NCBI RefSeq assembly: GCF_004364805.1
Contig: NZ_SOAP01000004.1
Location: 62,001 to 126,000, forward strand
Length of the DNA: 64,000 nt
Direction of reading: 5' to 3'
Origin: Pelagimonas phthalicica
GTDB taxonomy: Bacteria; Pseudomonadota; Alphaproteobacteria; Rhodobacterales; Rhodobacteraceae
Shown here: piece after piece, positions 17,033-32,167 of the stretch
How positions within the stretch are numbered: position 1 is the first letter of the stretch
Layout: the number at the start of each line of letters is the position of its first letter
Program-made: the position numbers and the translations under genes
Notes under the pieces: model-generated
Seen by the model: the letters and a program-made list of their open reading frames with translations, nothing else
The model's database searches: none
What the model was told of the DNA's origin: nothing

Positions 17033-20000
17033 TTATTCGCGACTTTCCGGAGTGTCGACAACCAGCGTGTCGAACTCGTCGCCACCCACAACATCGCTCA
17101 TGGCCTCGGGCGCGGCCAGGGCGGCGGCGGCTTCGGCTTCTTCACGACGGGCTTCGATGACCACATTGTCACGCGATTGCGCGATGTGGCGCATCTTTTG
17201 CGTCGCCCCACCTGTACCGGCCGGGATCAGACGGCCCACGATGACGTTTTCCTTGAGGCCGACCAGCTTGTCCTTCTTGCCCTGAACCGAGGCTTCGGTC
17301 AGCACGCGGGTTGTTTCCTGGAAGGAGGCCGCGGAGATGAAGGAACGGGTCTGCAAGGACGCCTTGGTGATACCGAGCAGGATCGGCTCACCCTGAGCAG
17401 GACGGTCGCCTTTGGCGATTGCCTTTTCATTGGCGGCATCAAACTCGGCTTTGTCCACATGCTCACCCTTAAGCAGGGTGGTGTCACCGCTGTCCTGGAT
17501 TTCCCATTTCTGCAGCATCTGGCGCACGATCACTTCGATATGCTTATCGTTGATCTTAACACCCTGCAGACGGTAAACGTCCTGAACCTCGTCGATCATG
17601 TAGTTTGCCAGCGCCTCGATCCCCATAATGGCGAGGATGTCATGCGGAGCCGGGTTACCATCCATGATGTAATCACCCTTCTGGACAAAGTCACCTTCCA
17701 GGACAGGAATGTGCTTGCCTTTCGGGATCATGTACTCACGGGTTTCCATGGTCTCGTCTTGCGGTTCAATCGCAATGCGGCGCTTGTTCTTGTAGTCCTT
17801 GCCAAAGCGCACGTAACCATCGATTTCAGCGATGATCGCGTGATCCTTTGGACGGCGGGCTTCGAACAGTTCCGCAACACGTGGCAGACCACCGGTGATG
17901 TCCTTGGTCTTGGCACCTTCGCGCGGGATACGCGCGACAACGTCACCAGCTTTGACCTCGGAGCCGTCTTCGACCGACAGAATGGCGTCAACCGACATCG
18001 GATAGGTGATCGGGTTGCCCGCATCGTTGCGCACAGGCTCGCCATCGGACCCCATCAGGATGATTTCCGGCTTGAGCTCGTTGCCTTTTGGCGCGGCGCG
18101 CCAGTCGATCACGATCTTCTGGGTCATACCGGTCGCATCGTCGGTTTCCTCGCGTACGGCAACGCCGTTCACCAGGTCGACATGTTTCGCGATACCATCC
18201 TTTTCGGCGATGATCGGCAGGGTATACGGGTCCCATTCGAACAGTTTGTCACCGCGGGCAATGTCCTGGCCGTCCTTGACGAACAGTTTCGAACCATAGC
18301 CCATTTTATGCGATGCAATCTCTTCGCCCTGATCGTTCAGGATCAGGACCTGCATGTTGCGGTTCATCACGATGCTTTCGCCATTGGCGTTCACAATGAC
18401 ACCTGGGTTGGCGAAGGCGATCTTACCGTTTTGGCTGGCCTCGAGGAAGGACCGGCTGGAGCCCTGAGCAACGCCACCCATGTGGAAGGTCCGCATGGTC
18501 AGCTGTGTGCCCGGTTCACCGATCGACTGTGCCGCGATGATGCCGACAGCTTCGCCGATATTGACGCGGGTACCACGTGCCAGGTCACGACCGTAACACT
18601 TGGCGCAAACGCCCTCTTCGGCTTCACAGGTCAACGGCGAGCGGATACGCGCGGTCAGAACACCTGCCTCTTCGATTGCGTCGGCGGTGCGTTCGTCGAT
18701 CAAGCTTTCGTCTGCGGCCAGAATTTCGCCGGTCACAGGGTGCTTGATATCCTCAGCCGCAACACGACCCAGAATACGTTCACCCAGAGTGGCAACGACT
18801 TCGCCGTCATTCACAGCCGCTTCGGCGGTGATGGCGCGGTCGGTGCCGCAATCTTCCATGCGCACGATGCAGTCTTGGGCAACGTCCACCAGACGACGGG
18901 TCAGGTAACCGGAGTTCGCAGTCTTCAAAGCGGTGTCTGACAGACCCTTACGGGCACCGTGGGTGGAGTTGAAGTACTCCAGAACAGTCAGACCTTCTTT
19001 AAAGTTCGAAATGATCGGTGTCTCAATGATGTCGCCGTTCGGCTTGGCCATCAGGCCACGCATACCGCCCAGCTGTTTCATCTGAGTAACCGAGCCACGA
19101 GCACCCGAGTGGGCCATCATGTAAACCGAGTTCGGTTCCTTGACCGAGCCATCCTCGTCACGCTGTTCGGCGGAGATGGTGGACATCATCGCCTCGGTGA
19201 CGCGGTCGTTACACTTGGACCAGGCATCGACAACTTTGTTGTACTTTTCGCCCTGAGTGATCAGGCCGTCCATGTACTGCTGTTCGAAATCCTTCACCTG
19301 ATCGCGGGTGTCGCCAACGATGTCCCACTTGTTGTCAGGAATAACCATGTCGGACTTACCGAACGAGATCCCGGCCTTGAACGCTTCTTTGAAGCCCATG
19401 GACATGATCTGGTCACAGAAGATGACGGATTCTTTCTGACCACAATAGCGGTAGACGGTGTCGATGACACGCTGCACGTCTTTCTTACGCAGCAGGCTGT
19501 TGACCAGGTCAAACGGTGCCTTGGCGTTCAGCGGCAGCAAGCTGCCGAGACGGACACGACCAGGGGTGGTTTCAAAGCGCTTGTAAACTTCGTTACCTTC
19601 CTCATCGATCTGCTTGATGCGCGCTTCGATCTTGGCGTGCAGATGCACTTCGCCGGCGTCAAGCGCGTGCTCGACTTCCTCCAGCGAGGAGAACTTCATG
19701 CCTTCGCCCTTCATGCCTTCGCGCTCGATGGTCACATAGTAGAGACCCAAGATCATATCCTGCGACGGAACGATGATCGGCGCGCCGTTGGCTGGCGACA
19801 GAACGTTGTTGGTCGACATCATGAGAACACGCGCTTCGAGCTGTGCCTCAAGCGAGAGCGGTACGTGAACCGCCATCTGGTCGCCGTCAAAGTCAGCGTT
19901 AAAGGCCGAGCAGACCAGCGGGTGCAGCTGGATCGCCTTACCTTCGATCAACGTGGGTTCGAACGCCTGAATGCCAAGACGGTGCAGAGTCGGCGCACGG

Positions 20001-21280
20001 TTCAGCATGACAGGGTGTTCGCGGATCACCTCATCGAGGATATCCCACACCTCGGGACGTTCTTTTTCGACCAGCTTCTTGGCTTGCTTCACGGTGGAAG
20101 ACAGGCCTTTGGCCTCAAGACGGCTGTAGATGAACGGCTTGAACAGCTCCAAGGCCATCTTTTTCGGCAAGCCACATTGATGCAGCTTCAGTTCCGGACC
20201 GGTCACAATCACCGAACGACCAGAGAAGTCGACCCGCTTGCCCAAAAGGTTCTGACGGAAACGACCCTGCTTACCTTTCAGCATGTCGGACAGCGATTTC
20301 AGCGGGCGCTTGTTGGCACCGGTGATCACGCGGCCACGGCGGCCATTGTCGAACAGAGCGTCCACGGATTCCTGCAGCATCCGCTTTTCGTTGCGTACAA
20401 TGATGTCAGGTGCGCGCAGTTCGATCAGACGCTTCAGACGGTTGTTCCGGTTGATCACACGACGATAAAGATCGTTGAGGTCAGAGGTCGCGAAACGGCC
20501 ACCATCCAGCGGCACAAGTGGGCGCAGCTCTGGCGGGATCACAGGCACAACAGTCAGGATCATCCATTCTGGGCGGTTGCCGGATTCCAGGAAGGATTCC
20601 ACAACTTTCAGACGCTTGATGATCTTTTTGGGCTTCAGTTCACCTGTCGCCTCTTTCAGATCGGCGCGCAGCTGCTCCGCTTCGGATTCCAGATCGATGT
20701 TTGCCAGCATTTCACGGATCGCTTCGGCGCCGATATTGGCGGTGAAAGCGTCCATGCCATAGGCATCCTGAGCGTCGAGATACTCTTCTTCGGTCATCAT
20801 CTGACCGTATTGCAGATCTGTCAGGCCTGGTTCGATCACAACGTAGTTTTCGAAATACAGAACACGTTCCAGATCACGCAGAGTCATGTCCAGCATCAGG
20901 CCGATGCGCGATGGCAGCGACTTGAGGAACCAGATATGCGCGCAAGGAGCGGCCAGTTCGATATGGCCCATGCGTTCGCGGCGGACCTTTTGCAGGGTGA
21001 CTTCGACCCCGCATTTTTCGCAGACAACGCCGCGATATTTCATGCGCTTGTATTTGCCGCAGAGGCATTCGTAATCTTTGATCGGGCCAAAGATACGCGC
21101 ACAGAACAACCCGTCACGCTCAGGTTTGAACGTGCGGTAGTTGATGGTTTCAGGCTTCTTGATCTCACCAAAAGACCAAGAGAGGATCCGCTCGGGCGAG
21201 GCGAGCGAAACTTTGATCTCGTCAAACACCTTTGGCGGCGTGAGCGGGTTGAACGGGTTGTTAGTCAGTTCCTGGTTCAT
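17033..21280 (-). CDS. rpoC: DNA-directed RNA polymerase beta' subunit
   Basis: 1,415 residues, full length. It shows the zinc-binding [20 protein letters not shown] segment, the catalytic [11 protein letters not shown] motif, the bridge/trigger region ([20 protein letters not shown]) and the second zinc site ([19 protein letters not shown]). It forms the catalytic centre with RpoB. Unusually, it does not follow rpoB directly: a GSCFA-family gene of about 1 kb lies between, with a gap of 102 bases before rpoC. Confidence 0.97.
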   Translation of the reverse strand: MNQELTNNPFNPLTPPKVFDEIKVSLASPERILSWSFGEIKKPETINYRTFKPERDGLFCARIFGPIKDYECLCGKYKRMKYRGVVCEKCGVEVTLQKVRRERMGHIELAAPCAHIWFLKSLPSRIGLMLDMTLRDLERVLYFENYVVIEPGLTDLQYGQMMTEEEYLDAQDAYGMDAFTANIGAEAIREMLANIDLESEAEQLRADLKEATGELKPKKIIKRLKVVESFLESGNRPEWMILTVVPVIPPELRPLVPLDGGRFATSDLNDLYRRVINRNNRLKRLIELRAPDIIVRNEKRMLQESVDALFDNGRRGRVITGANKRPLKSLSDMLKGKQGRFRQNLLGKRVDFSGRSVIVTGPELKLHQCGLPKKMALELFKPFIYSRLEAKGLSSTVKQAKKLVEKERPEVWDILDEVIREHPVMLNRAPTLHRLGIQAFEPTLIEGKAIQLHPLVCSAFNADFDGDQMAVHVPLSLEAQLEARVLMMSTNNVLSPANGAPIIVPSQDMILGLYYVTIEREGMKGEGMKFSSLEEVEHALDAGEVHLHAKIEARIKQIDEEGNEVYKRFETTPGRVRLGSLLPLNAKAPFDLVNSLLRKKDVQRVIDTVYRYCGQKESVIFCDQIMSMGFKEAFKAGISFGKSDMVIPDNKWDIVGDTRDQVKDFEQQYMDGLITQGEKYNKVVDAWSKCNDRVTEAMMSTISAEQRDEDGSVKEPNSVYMMAHSGARGSVTQMKQLGGMRGLMAKPNGDIIETPIISNFKEGLTVLEYFNSTHGARKGLSDTALKTANSGYLTRRLVDVAQDCIVRMEDCGTDRAITAEAAVNDGEVVATLGERILGRVAAEDIKHPVTGEILAADESLIDERTADAIEEAGVLTARIRSPLTCEAEEGVCAKCYGRDLARGTRVNIGEAVGIIAAQSIGEPGTQLTMRTFHMGGVAQGSSRSFLEASQNGKIAFANPGVIVNANGESIVMNRNMQVLILNDQGEEIASHKMGYGSKLFVKDGQDIARGDKLFEWDPYTLPIIAEKDGIAKHVDLVNGVAVREETDDATGMTQKIVIDWRAAPKGNELKPEIILMGSDGEPVRNDAGNPITYPMSVDAILSVEDGSEVKAGDVVARIPREGAKTKDITGGLPRVAELFEARRPKDHAIIAEIDGYVRFGKDYKNKRRIAIEPQDETMETREYMIPKGKHIPVLEGDFVQKGDYIMDGNPAPHDILAIMGIEALANYMIDEVQDVYRLQGVKINDKHIEVIVRQMLQKWEIQDSGDTTLLKGEHVDKAEFDAANEKAIAKGDRPAQGEPILLGITKASLQTRSFISAASFQETTRVLTEASVQGKKDKLVGLKENVIVGRLIPAGTGGATQKMRHIAQSRDNVVIEARREEAEAAAALAAPEAMSDVVGGDEFDTLVVDTPESRE

Positions 21281-21382
21281 TTTGTGTCCTCGGCGTCTTC
21301 TGCCTGACCCTCTAGGTCACTGGCACGTTTCGCATTTGGCAAATTTCTGTGGCGCTGCCCCGGCAAAGGCCAGCTGGCGGTG

Positions 21383-22353
21383 TTACGCGGCCCCTTCAAG
21401 GTATTGATCGACCATATGATTCACGACTCTCTGCACGGTAGCTGGGCGGACATGTACATTGTCTTCTCCAAAGCTTCGGAAACCGGATGTTGTGACAGCC
21501 TCATAGCTGGGGAAGTAATCCACCATGTCGAAATTGTTCGACACGGTTTCCGCAACGACGCGCAACACGGCTTTTGAAAAGCCGTTTGCTGTCGTGGCAT
21601 CCCCTCCTGCAAATGTGACCTGCAAAGGCACCGGAGACACAGTCAGCACGATATTGCGCCTCTTGTCCCTGTTCAGAAGCTCGACCATCGCGGAGACCAG
21701 TCGTTCACATTCAGAAACACCCAGACGGCGAAATTCGAACTGGCTTGCATTGCTGCGAACCAGCTTCGCCGGAGGCATTTCGTTCAGGTAAATACCGGCT
21801 TCTAAGTCCAGCCAACTTTCGATCAACCCGAGAGTGATCACCACGGTTTCCGACGCCGCGAGACCGTCGGTATAAAGCTGATCGATCTCGGCGCGACGTT
21901 CATTTACGCGGTTCAAAGAGGTCGGCGCACCACCTGTTGATAGCAAGCTGTCAACATATTGCTTTTTCAGCTTGTCACGACCCGCATCATAGATCCCGCC
22001 TTCGATCTTTTTGCCAAAGACGTTCTCGACACATTGCAGCATCGTACCAGGATTATACTGGTTCAACACACGGTTAGGACGGCCCGGGATCTTGTCCTGG
22101 GCCGCACTGAACGAAGCGGTCGGAACAGACACGCCGCGTTCAATCAACGCCTCTTCAACATTACGCGCAAAGCAGGACCCGATGGTAAAGACCGACGACG
22201 AAGCGTCGATCTTGAAACCTGGTGCCACTGACGGAAGGATGAGATGATCTTCAAAACGCGCATCCGAACGATCTGGATACTTGCGCATAGGATTTCTCAG
22301 CGTTTCCGCCAGTGCCTCGGCACCATTTTGGGATCCTGCGATCGGAGAAATGA

Positions 22354-22357
<4 letters not shown>
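21383..22357 (-). CDS. GSCFA-family protein inserted between rpoB and rpoC
   Basis: 324 residues starting at a GTG whose last bases are the rpoB stop (GTGA overlap), so its translation is probably coupled to rpoB. The family-naming motif is present ([20 protein letters not shown]), followed by [17 protein letters not shown] and [13 protein letters not shown], and a late [22 protein letters not shown] proteins resemble SGNH-type hydrolases and often occur near glycan genes; the reaction is unproven. The catalytic Ser would be the Ser of GSCFA and the His that of DNVHV. Codon use is a little less GC-rich than in rpoB and rpoC, suggesting later insertion. Confidence 0.85.
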
Positions 22358-26490
<4,133 letters not shown>

Positions 26491-27055
26491 GACAGATGTC
26501 ACCTTTCGATAATCTCGCCCGTACACGCACCGTCGGGCCCCGGCGCGCATCGTCTAGTGACGGCAAAAGTCCGATCCATTCTCGTCCTTCGTCCCACCGA
26601 AGGTCTCTCGATCTTGAACCCTGCCTTGGAAAACCCCTGATTTCGGGGGCTTGCCAAGCCGGGGCATTCATCGCCCAAATCTGTGCTAAACCCCACCTGT
26701 CAAAGCGCTTTTTCTCGGACAGTCAGGCGTTTGATATGTTCTGTGGAGCACCCCGTATCAGCCAAAGAGAAAAAGCGGCTTCGAATCGCTCGAACCCGCA
26801 GGAGATTTCCGAATATTCGGTGAACGGACAGAATGCAACCCCCAAGGGAGCTGCAACAGTTTTATCCTAGGAAGGTAAGGTCGCATTTTTGCGGCCTTTC
26901 GTCAAGGCAAGAGGCTTGCCCATTGATCACCAGCAACTCAAACTGGCAAGCGACACAGGTTAGCAACTTTGTTTCCGGGAAATCGTATGCGCCGAGCCTG
27001 ACAGCCTACCGAAGACATTTATGGGTATCTAGCAGCAGTCAAGGCCCGGCCCGAA
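26491..27055. other. rpoB upstream region
   Basis: 565 bases without a convincing gene. On the minus strand a TTGACA (26698-26703) is present but the expected -10 is poor. A CCCC-GGGG hairpin followed by TTTTCC near 26630-26650 could act as an attenuator. I see no other element. Confidence 0.4.
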
Positions 27056-27322
27056 ATGTATATCGGGGATCCAGGTTCCGCCGACGCGCTGAAATCACTT
27101 GAAACACTCATCTGTGGGTACGAAGCTGCACTGATCGCCCATGACATTCAGGACACTCATGATGGACGAACGTTCACGAGAGAAGCCTTTGGACGTTGGC
27201 TTTGGGAAACCCGGGGCTGGAGCACCGCTCTTGGAATTACCCATGAAATAAGCCAACAAGGCACACCAAAGGATGCTTTTCAACTGCTCTTCGAACTGAT
27301 TGACGAATTCAGAAATTCCTAA
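27056..27322 (+). CDS. small hypothetical protein, possibly 5'-truncated
   Basis: 88 residues from an ATG at 27056, within a frame that is open from an in-frame TGA about 17 codons upstream. The upstream codons read QPTEDIYGYLAAVKARPE, which continue smoothly into MYIGDPGSADALKSLETLIC, so the true protein probably started further upstream and this may be a decayed or non-ATG-initiated gene. The ARPEMYIG segment recalls the RPGMYIG motif of GyrB-type proteins and a family of small unknown proteins. The remainder (FGRWLWETRGWSTALGITHE) looks like a folded domain. It is the only plus-strand gene between rplL and rpoB. Confidence 0.45.
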   Translation: MYIGDPGSADALKSLETLICGYEAALIAHDIQDTHDGRTFTREAFGRWLWETRGWSTALGITHEISQQGTPKDAFQLLFELIDEFRNS

Positions 27323-27341
27323 CCCGCAATTGAAGGCTGGC

Positions 27342-27734
27342 TCAGCGCGAAATCGGAACGACCGCCCAGAGAGCCACCAGCCCGACCAACCCTGCACAAA
27401 CAAAATAGCCTAAGACTCCATAGGCCCATTGCAATTGAATCGCTTTGAAATCCAAAAAATCAGGGTTGGAACGAGACGTTGATTTATAGCGCCTCAGAAG
27501 GCTTGGATAGAAAGCTGACAGCCCATGCAGTAACGCCAAGGGAACAAGCAGCAGCCCCACGGTTAAACCGAAAACCAACGCCGCTACTCCACGCGCAGTC
27601 CAAGGCACATTCCACTGCTGAAAGATGACGCCCGAAATGACCACGACACTCAGCAAACAGGCCAATGACATCGCCAGCGCACCCAAACGTTGCATCCACG
27701 TTTCCGGCGCGGAATTGGCGAAAAACCTTAGCAA
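27342..27734 (-). CDS. small membrane protein of unknown function between rplL and rpoB
   Basis: 130 residues from a TTG at 27734 preceded by AGGGGG. Three hydrophobic helices are visible (about 15-38, 47-72 and 103-126), with a basic loop RRYKSTSRSNP between the second and third. I do not recognise the family. It is co-directional with rplL but a terminator-like hairpin lies between them, so it may be read through at low level. Its position interrupts the usual rplJL-rpoBC operon. Confidence 0.6.
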   Translation of the reverse strand: MLRFFANSAPETWMQRLGALAMSLACLLSVVVISGVIFQQWNVPWTARGVAALVFGLTVGLLLVPLALLHGLSAFYPSLLRRYKSTSRSNPDFLDFKAIQLQWAYGVLGYFVCAGLVGLVALWAVVPISR

Positions 27735-27750
27735 ACTTACCCCCTAGAAG

Positions 27751-27782
27751 AAACAAGCGCCCCCAAAATTGGGAGCGCTTGC
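27751..27782 (-). terminator. terminator or attenuator after rplL
   Basis: Minus strand stem AAGCGCTCCC / GGGGGCGCTT with a 6-base AATTTT loop, then GTTTCTTC. The T tract is weak, consistent with partial read-through to downstream genes. Confidence 0.6.
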
Positions 27783-27805
27783 CGTAAACCAGTTCGAAAA
27801 CCGAA

Positions 27806-28186
27806 TTACTTGAGCTCGACTTCCGCGCCTGCGTCTTCGAGCTTTTTCTTGATTTCTTCAGCTTCGGCTTTGTCGACGCCTTCTTTGACGGCTTTGCCGC
27901 CGGCTTCAACCAGCTCTTTCGCTTCTTTGAGGCCCAGGCCGGTGATGCCGCGGACTTCTTTGATGACGTTGATTTTCTTGTCGCCAGCGGCTTTCAGAAT
28001 TACGTCAAATTCAGTTTTTTCCTCAGCAGCTGCGCCGCCGGCGTCGCCAGCAGGGCCCGCCATCATAACTGCGCCACCGGCTGCAGGCTCGATGCCGTAC
28101 TCGTCTTTGAGGATGGTTTTCAGTTCTTGTGCTTCCAGCAGGGTCAGACCCACGATGCTTTCAGCAAGTGCTTTCAGATCAGCCAT
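27806..28186 (-). CDS. rplL: 50S ribosomal protein L7/L12
   Basis: 126 residues. N-terminal dimerisation part [20 protein letters not shown], Ala/Gly-rich hinge ([15 protein letters not shown]), and the conserved C-terminal domain [20 protein letters not shown]. It forms the flexible stalk that recruits GTPase factors. The gene follows rplJ by 75 bases. Confidence 0.97.
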   Translation of the reverse strand: MADLKALAESIVGLTLLEAQELKTILKDEYGIEPAAGGAVMMAGPAGDAGGAAAEEKTEFDVILKAAGDKKINVIKEVRGITGLGLKEAKELVEAGGKAVKEGVDKAEAEEIKKKLEDAGAEVELK

Positions 28187-28261
28187 TTTGAGACTCTTTC
28201 CGTTTTCAGTTTCTGTTCCAACGTCAGGGGGTAAACCCTACGGGGATCAATCCAGTTGCTC

Positions 28262-28780
28262 TTACGCCGCTTCCGCTTTCTCTTCGATGGTCGAGAGAAT
28301 GGATGCGATGTTCGAAGCAGGTGCGCCAATTGCGCCGGCGATGTTGCTTGCAGGTGCGCCGATGCAGCCCACGATGGAAGCGATAAGCTCCTCGCGCGAA
28401 GGCATTTTCGACACGGCCTCAACACCAGCCCGGTCCAGAGCCGTTCCGCCCATTGCGCCACCCAGAATTTCGAATTTCTGGTTTTCTTTGGCGAAATCCT
28501 CAACCACTTTGGCGGCTGCCACAGGGTCTTCGGAATAGGTCAGAACGGTCATGCCTTCCAGATATTCCGCAATGCTTTCGCACTGGGTATCTTTCACGGC
28601 AATCTTGGCGAGCCTGTTCTTGGCCACGCGAACCGACGCCTCGGCGTTGCGGGCAATGCCGCGCAAGTTCTGCATGTCAGCAACTGTCAGACCCTCGTAG
28701 CGGGACACCACTACGACGCCAGAGCTTTCAAAGATCTGGCCCAGTTCTTTGACCAGTGCCTCTTTTTGTGCTCTATCCAC
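28262..28780 (-). CDS. rplJ: 50S ribosomal protein L10
   Basis: 172 residues from a GTG at 28780 (GGAG 10 bases upstream). Segments [30 protein letters not shown] and the C-terminal L12-binding helices are present. L10 anchors the L12 dimers. A GGAGGGG/CCCCTCC hairpin (28799-28816) lies just upstream of the ribosome-binding site, a plausible part of an L10-type autoregulatory leader. Confidence 0.96.
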   Translation of the reverse strand: MDRAQKEALVKELGQIFESSGVVVVSRYEGLTVADMQNLRGIARNAEASVRVAKNRLAKIAVKDTQCESIAEYLEGMTVLTYSEDPVAAAKVVEDFAKENQKFEILGGAMGGTALDRAGVEAVSKMPSREELIASIVGCIGAPASNIAGAIGAPASNIASILSTIEEKAEAA

Positions 28781-28798
28781 AGTTTCACTCCAATTTAT

Positions 28799-28816
28799 GG
28801 AGGGGGCGACCCCTCC
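28799..28816 (-). promoter_or_regulatory. hairpin in the rplJ leader
   Basis: Seven-base GGAGGGG / CCCCTCC stem with a GCGA loop, 19 bases upstream of the rplJ start. Possibly part of the L10(L12)4 autoregulatory leader. Confidence 0.4.
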
Positions 28817-29043
28817 GGCTCACTTTTGCCTGCGTTGCCACAGGCGAGAAGTCCGTTGTCGGGTCGTCGCATCAAAATGCCGGGGCAGATATGCACCGGT
28901 AAAGATGTCTCTTCCCGTCTCAGGCAGGAGTTATGGATGCGGATGCATCCGCCCACCGTCTCGGACGAAAACAGGGTCCCGCGAATCGAGCAAGGACCCT
29001 GAATGCGTCAGTTAGACTGTTTGTTGGGATTTGCCAACCCGCT

Positions 29044-30816
29044 TTAGCTTTCACTCTGAGTTATTTGGCTCAACTCTTCCATCAATCGTTTTTTCGGGAG
29101 GGGTTTGGGCAATACCCGATCAATGCCCGCCTCGATATATTCCGCCACCTGATGGGACATGACGTTGGCTGTTACAGCAAAAATTGGAACGCGGGCCCGC
29201 CCTGTTTCGCTTTCTTCAGCGCGGATGCGCCGCGTTGCTTCGATTCCGTCTACGCCGGGCATCTGGATATCCATCAGGATCAGGTCAAACTCCGTATCCG
29301 AGGCCAAGGTCACCGCCTCTTCGCCACCGGATGCGGAGTAAACGATGCAGTCAGACGGCGACAGGAACCGTTCGAGGATCAAGCGGTTTGTCGCATTGTC
29401 GTCAGTGATCAACACGCGCTTGCCATGCAGCGGGACGACATCGGTCGGCTTCTTTTCTTCGCGAGTGGGGACGGCATTGGAATGCACGCGCAGCGGCAAA
29501 AGAATCCGGAATTCTGACCCGCGCCCCAGCGTGCTTTCAACGGTCAGGCTACCCCCCATCGCCTCGATAATCTGGCGCGAGATTGCCAATCCTAACCCGG
29601 TGCCACCAAATTTCCGCGTGACCGAGGAATCCGCCTGTACAAAGGGTTCAAAGATCTTATTCAACGCCTCCGACGGGATGCCGACCCCAGTATCCAGCAC
29701 TTTGACCGTGATTGAATCCGCCTCAGTGTTCCAGGTCGCGACGATGTTAACCCGCCCCCCTTCGGTGAACTTCACGGCATTGGCGATCAGGTTGTGCAAC
29801 ACCTGCTGCAGTTTCCGTTCATCCGCGCGGACACTATTGGGCACCTGCCCCGAAATATCCAATGTGAATGTCAGCCCTTTTTCGCGCGCCTTAGGGGCGT
29901 AGAGATCATAGGCCGATTGCAACGTCTTCGTCAGGTTGAAATTGCTGTCCTTCAAATCCATCCGGCCTGCTTCGACCTTGGACAGGTCCAGCACATCGTT
30001 GATGGTGTCCAGCAACACGGCCCCGGAGTTGTTGATGACCGTCACGCATTTTCGTTGATTGGCGTCGAGTTTCGTCTCTTCAAGCTCACTCGCCATGCCC
30101 AAAATGCCATTGAGAGGCGTTCTGATTTCATGACTGACATTGGCAAGAAAACGTGATTTGGCCGCACTGGCGCGCGAGGCCTCCAGCCTGAGCGCGCGTT
30201 CTATCTGCTGATCGCGCCCGGCCTGATAGACTTCGAAAACGACGTAAAGAAACACCAGGCCCAGCAACAAGGCCACGACGGTTTCGGTACTTCGCTTACT
30301 GGCATCAGCTGAAATATCAGCCAAAATCTTTTGCGCCGGCTTTCGCGTACCAAAGTTTTCCAACCACAATTGGCGCAGCCTGACATTAAAGCCCGTTATT
30401 TCGTCGGCAACGGCCATGAGTTGCGCGCCATCCTGTGGGCCGTCGAAATAGACGATTTCATCGGCAACCGGCATGTAGTCGCGAAATTCGCCGATCAGCT
30501 CGTGAAACCCCGCCCCCTCAGAGAACCGTTCCAGCCTGACGACCCCCAAACGGCTCCACAAGACATCAAACCGGACCTGGGTTTCATAGGCTTGAGCAGG
30601 ATCATGGACCTGATCATGCAGTGAAATCACCACCCTTTGGCTGACATAGTTCAGCTCGCTGATGCTCCACAGCATGACATTGATTTTGCGAACGATGTCT
30701 GCTTGCTGCTTGGAATGACTATGTTCGACAGAAACCAACAGGCCTGCCAGCGCCGCCGAGACCGTCAGCGCAAAGAGCGCGCGCAGCGCTCTTGCATTTT
30801 CTCGCAGCCAGGCCAT
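29044..30816 (-). CDS. hybrid sensor histidine kinase with C-terminal receiver
   Basis: 590 residues. Membrane helices at about 11-30 and 178-196 enclose a periplasmic helical sensor region. The dimerisation/phosphoacceptor helix is FLANVSHEIRTPLNGILGMA (His229). Next come HATPase boxes (NAVKFTEGG, DTGVGI, GGTGLGLAIS) and a receiver (ITDDNATNR, LILMDIQMPGVDG, PKPLPKK). It lacks a PAS domain and an output domain, so it likely feeds a phosphorelay. It is 11 bases after a periplasmic oxidoreductase-fold gene, which may be its sensory partner. The pair splits rplKA from rplJL. Confidence 0.88.
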   Translation of the reverse strand: MAWLRENARALRALFALTVSAALAGLLVSVEHSHSKQQADIVRKINVMLWSISELNYVSQRVVISLHDQVHDPAQAYETQVRFDVLWSRLGVVRLERFSEGAGFHELIGEFRDYMPVADEIVYFDGPQDGAQLMAVADEITGFNVRLRQLWLENFGTRKPAQKILADISADASKRSTETVVALLLGLVFLYVVFEVYQAGRDQQIERALRLEASRASAAKSRFLANVSHEIRTPLNGILGMASELEETKLDANQRKCVTVINNSGAVLLDTINDVLDLSKVEAGRMDLKDSNFNLTKTLQSAYDLYAPKAREKGLTFTLDISGQVPNSVRADERKLQQVLHNLIANAVKFTEGGRVNIVATWNTEADSITVKVLDTGVGIPSEALNKIFEPFVQADSSVTRKFGGTGLGLAISRQIIEAMGGSLTVESTLGRGSEFRILLPLRVHSNAVPTREEKKPTDVVPLHGKRVLITDDNATNRLILERFLSPSDCIVYSASGGEEAVTLASDTEFDLILMDIQMPGVDGIEATRRIRAEESETGRARVPIFAVTANVMSHQVAEYIEAGIDRVLPKPLPKKRLMEELSQITQSES

Positions 30817-30827
30817 TCAGCGACCGC

Positions 30828-31337
30828 TCAGGGTTTGACTTCGATGCTTTTGAGCTGCCAGATCATCCGGGCGGAATGCAAGTCATTCACCTGTGATGGG
30901 TCACTGGCAGGATAGACAACCCAGATCGGCCCCCTATCCCGGATGCGCAGCGGCTTGCCATCCCGCTCAAGCGCGAGAATGACGTTATGCGCCTGTGCAT
31001 CCTGAACCGGAATGTCGATGGCGTAATCATCCAAGGCCGTGGCGCGCAACGTCCCGCCCTCGACCCCAAGATAAGTCAGCAACGAGGCAAGTGTTGGCCC
31101 AGAAAACCGGTGTCGCCCGTCGTCAAAGGATACGTAAGTGTCGACATCCCGCCAATCCAACGCCGCCAACATCTCGCGGTCAAACTGCGCTTCGGCATCC
31201 GCGTTGAAAACGCCAATCTCACCGCTGACGCGCAAAAGAATCGGCCCGCTCGGGGCCTCCATCGCGGTCGCAAAGGTAGAAAGACCAAATAAAATCAGTA
31301 TGGCGGACGTCAAAAAACGATTTAGCGAACCAAACAT
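30828..31337 (-). CDS. exported protein with molybdopterin-oxidoreductase-like fold
   Basis: 169 residues with a signal peptide (SAILILFGLSTFATAME). The mature part resembles the sulfite-oxidase/YedY-type domain of small exported proteins: ILLRVSGEIGV, FDREMLAALDW, GPTLASLLTYLGVEGGTLRA, RDRGPIWVVYPAS. The Cys that ligates molybdenum in true enzymes is not evident, so it is more likely a binding or sensor protein than an oxidoreductase. It is probably co-transcribed with the hybrid kinase downstream; a periplasmic input function is inferred. Confidence 0.65.
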   Translation of the reverse strand: MFGSLNRFLTSAILILFGLSTFATAMEAPSGPILLRVSGEIGVFNADAEAQFDREMLAALDWRDVDTYVSFDDGRHRFSGPTLASLLTYLGVEGGTLRATALDDYAIDIPVQDAQAHNVILALERDGKPLRIRDRGPIWVVYPASDPSQVNDLHSARMIWQLKSIEVKP

Positions 31338-31416
31338 GGCGTCACCCTTTTTGTGGATCTATTCATCCAACGGTAGGCACCATGTCCTAAGACTTCCTTT
31401 TTATCCGTCGCCGCTA

Positions 31417-31450
31417 ACAAAAAAGGCGGGCCAACCGGCCCGCCTTTTCG
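31417..31450 (-). terminator. terminator of rplK-rplA
   Basis: Perfect 12-bp stem AAAAGGCGGGCC / GGCCCGCCTTTT, 4-base loop, then TTTTTTG on the minus strand. Confidence 0.87.
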
Positions 31451-31467
31451 CTAGATATTGAACGATA

Positions 31468-32166
31468 TCAGCCTTCGACAGCTGCGCTCACGTCCAGTGT
31501 CACGCCTGGGCCCATTGTGGAGCTCAGCGCGATTTTCTTCATGTAGGTGCCTTTTGCGCCTGCAGGCTTGGCCTTGGAGACGGCGGAGATGAAGGCACGT
31601 ACGTTTTCAACCAGCTTGGCTTCGTCAAAGGACGCTTTGCCAACACCGGCGTGAACCACGCCACCTTTTTCAGCCTTGAACTGAACTTCGCCACCTTTGG
31701 CGGCTTCAACAGCGGCTTTGACATCCATGGTCACGGTGCCAACTTTTGGGTTTGGCATCAGGTTGCGTGGGCCCAGAACCTTACCCAGACGGCCAACGAT
31801 TGGCATCATGTCAGGGGTCGCGATGCAGCGATCAAAGTCGATGGTGCCGCCCTGGATGGTTTCCATCAGGTCTTCTGCGCCAACGATGTCTGCGCCAGCG
31901 GCCTGAGCTTCTTCAGCCTTGGGGCCACGTGCGAACACAGCAACGCGCATGGCTTTGCCGGTGCCGTTGGGCAGGCCAACAACGCCGCGCACCATTTGGT
32001 CCGCGTGACGGGTGTCAACGCCCAGGTTCAGCGCGATTTCGATGGTTTCGTCGAATTTGGCTTTGGCATTGCCCTTGACCAGAGCAACAGCTTCTTCAAC
32101 CGACAGGTTTTCTTTGCCAGCAAAAGCTTCACGAGCGGCGGTGGTGCGTTTTCCGAGTTTAGCCAT
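31468..32166 (-). CDS. rplA: 50S ribosomal protein L1
   Basis: 232 residues. It includes [20 protein letters not shown], the central domain [15 protein letters not shown] and the C-terminal [18 protein letters not shown]1 forms the mobile stalk at the E site and represses its own operon in E. coli. It follows rplK after a single base. A strong terminator follows, so rplJL are not in the same transcript here. Confidence 0.97.
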   Translation of the reverse strand: MAKLGKRTTAAREAFAGKENLSVEEAVALVKGNAKAKFDETIEIALNLGVDTRHADQMVRGVVGLPNGTGKAMRVAVFARGPKAEEAQAAGADIVGAEDLMETIQGGTIDFDRCIATPDMMPIVGRLGKVLGPRNLMPNPKVGTVTMDVKAAVEAAKGGEVQFKAEKGGVVHAGVGKASFDEAKLVENVRAFISAVSKAKPAGAKGTYMKKIALSSTMGPGVTLDVSAAVEG

Positions 32167-32167
32167 C

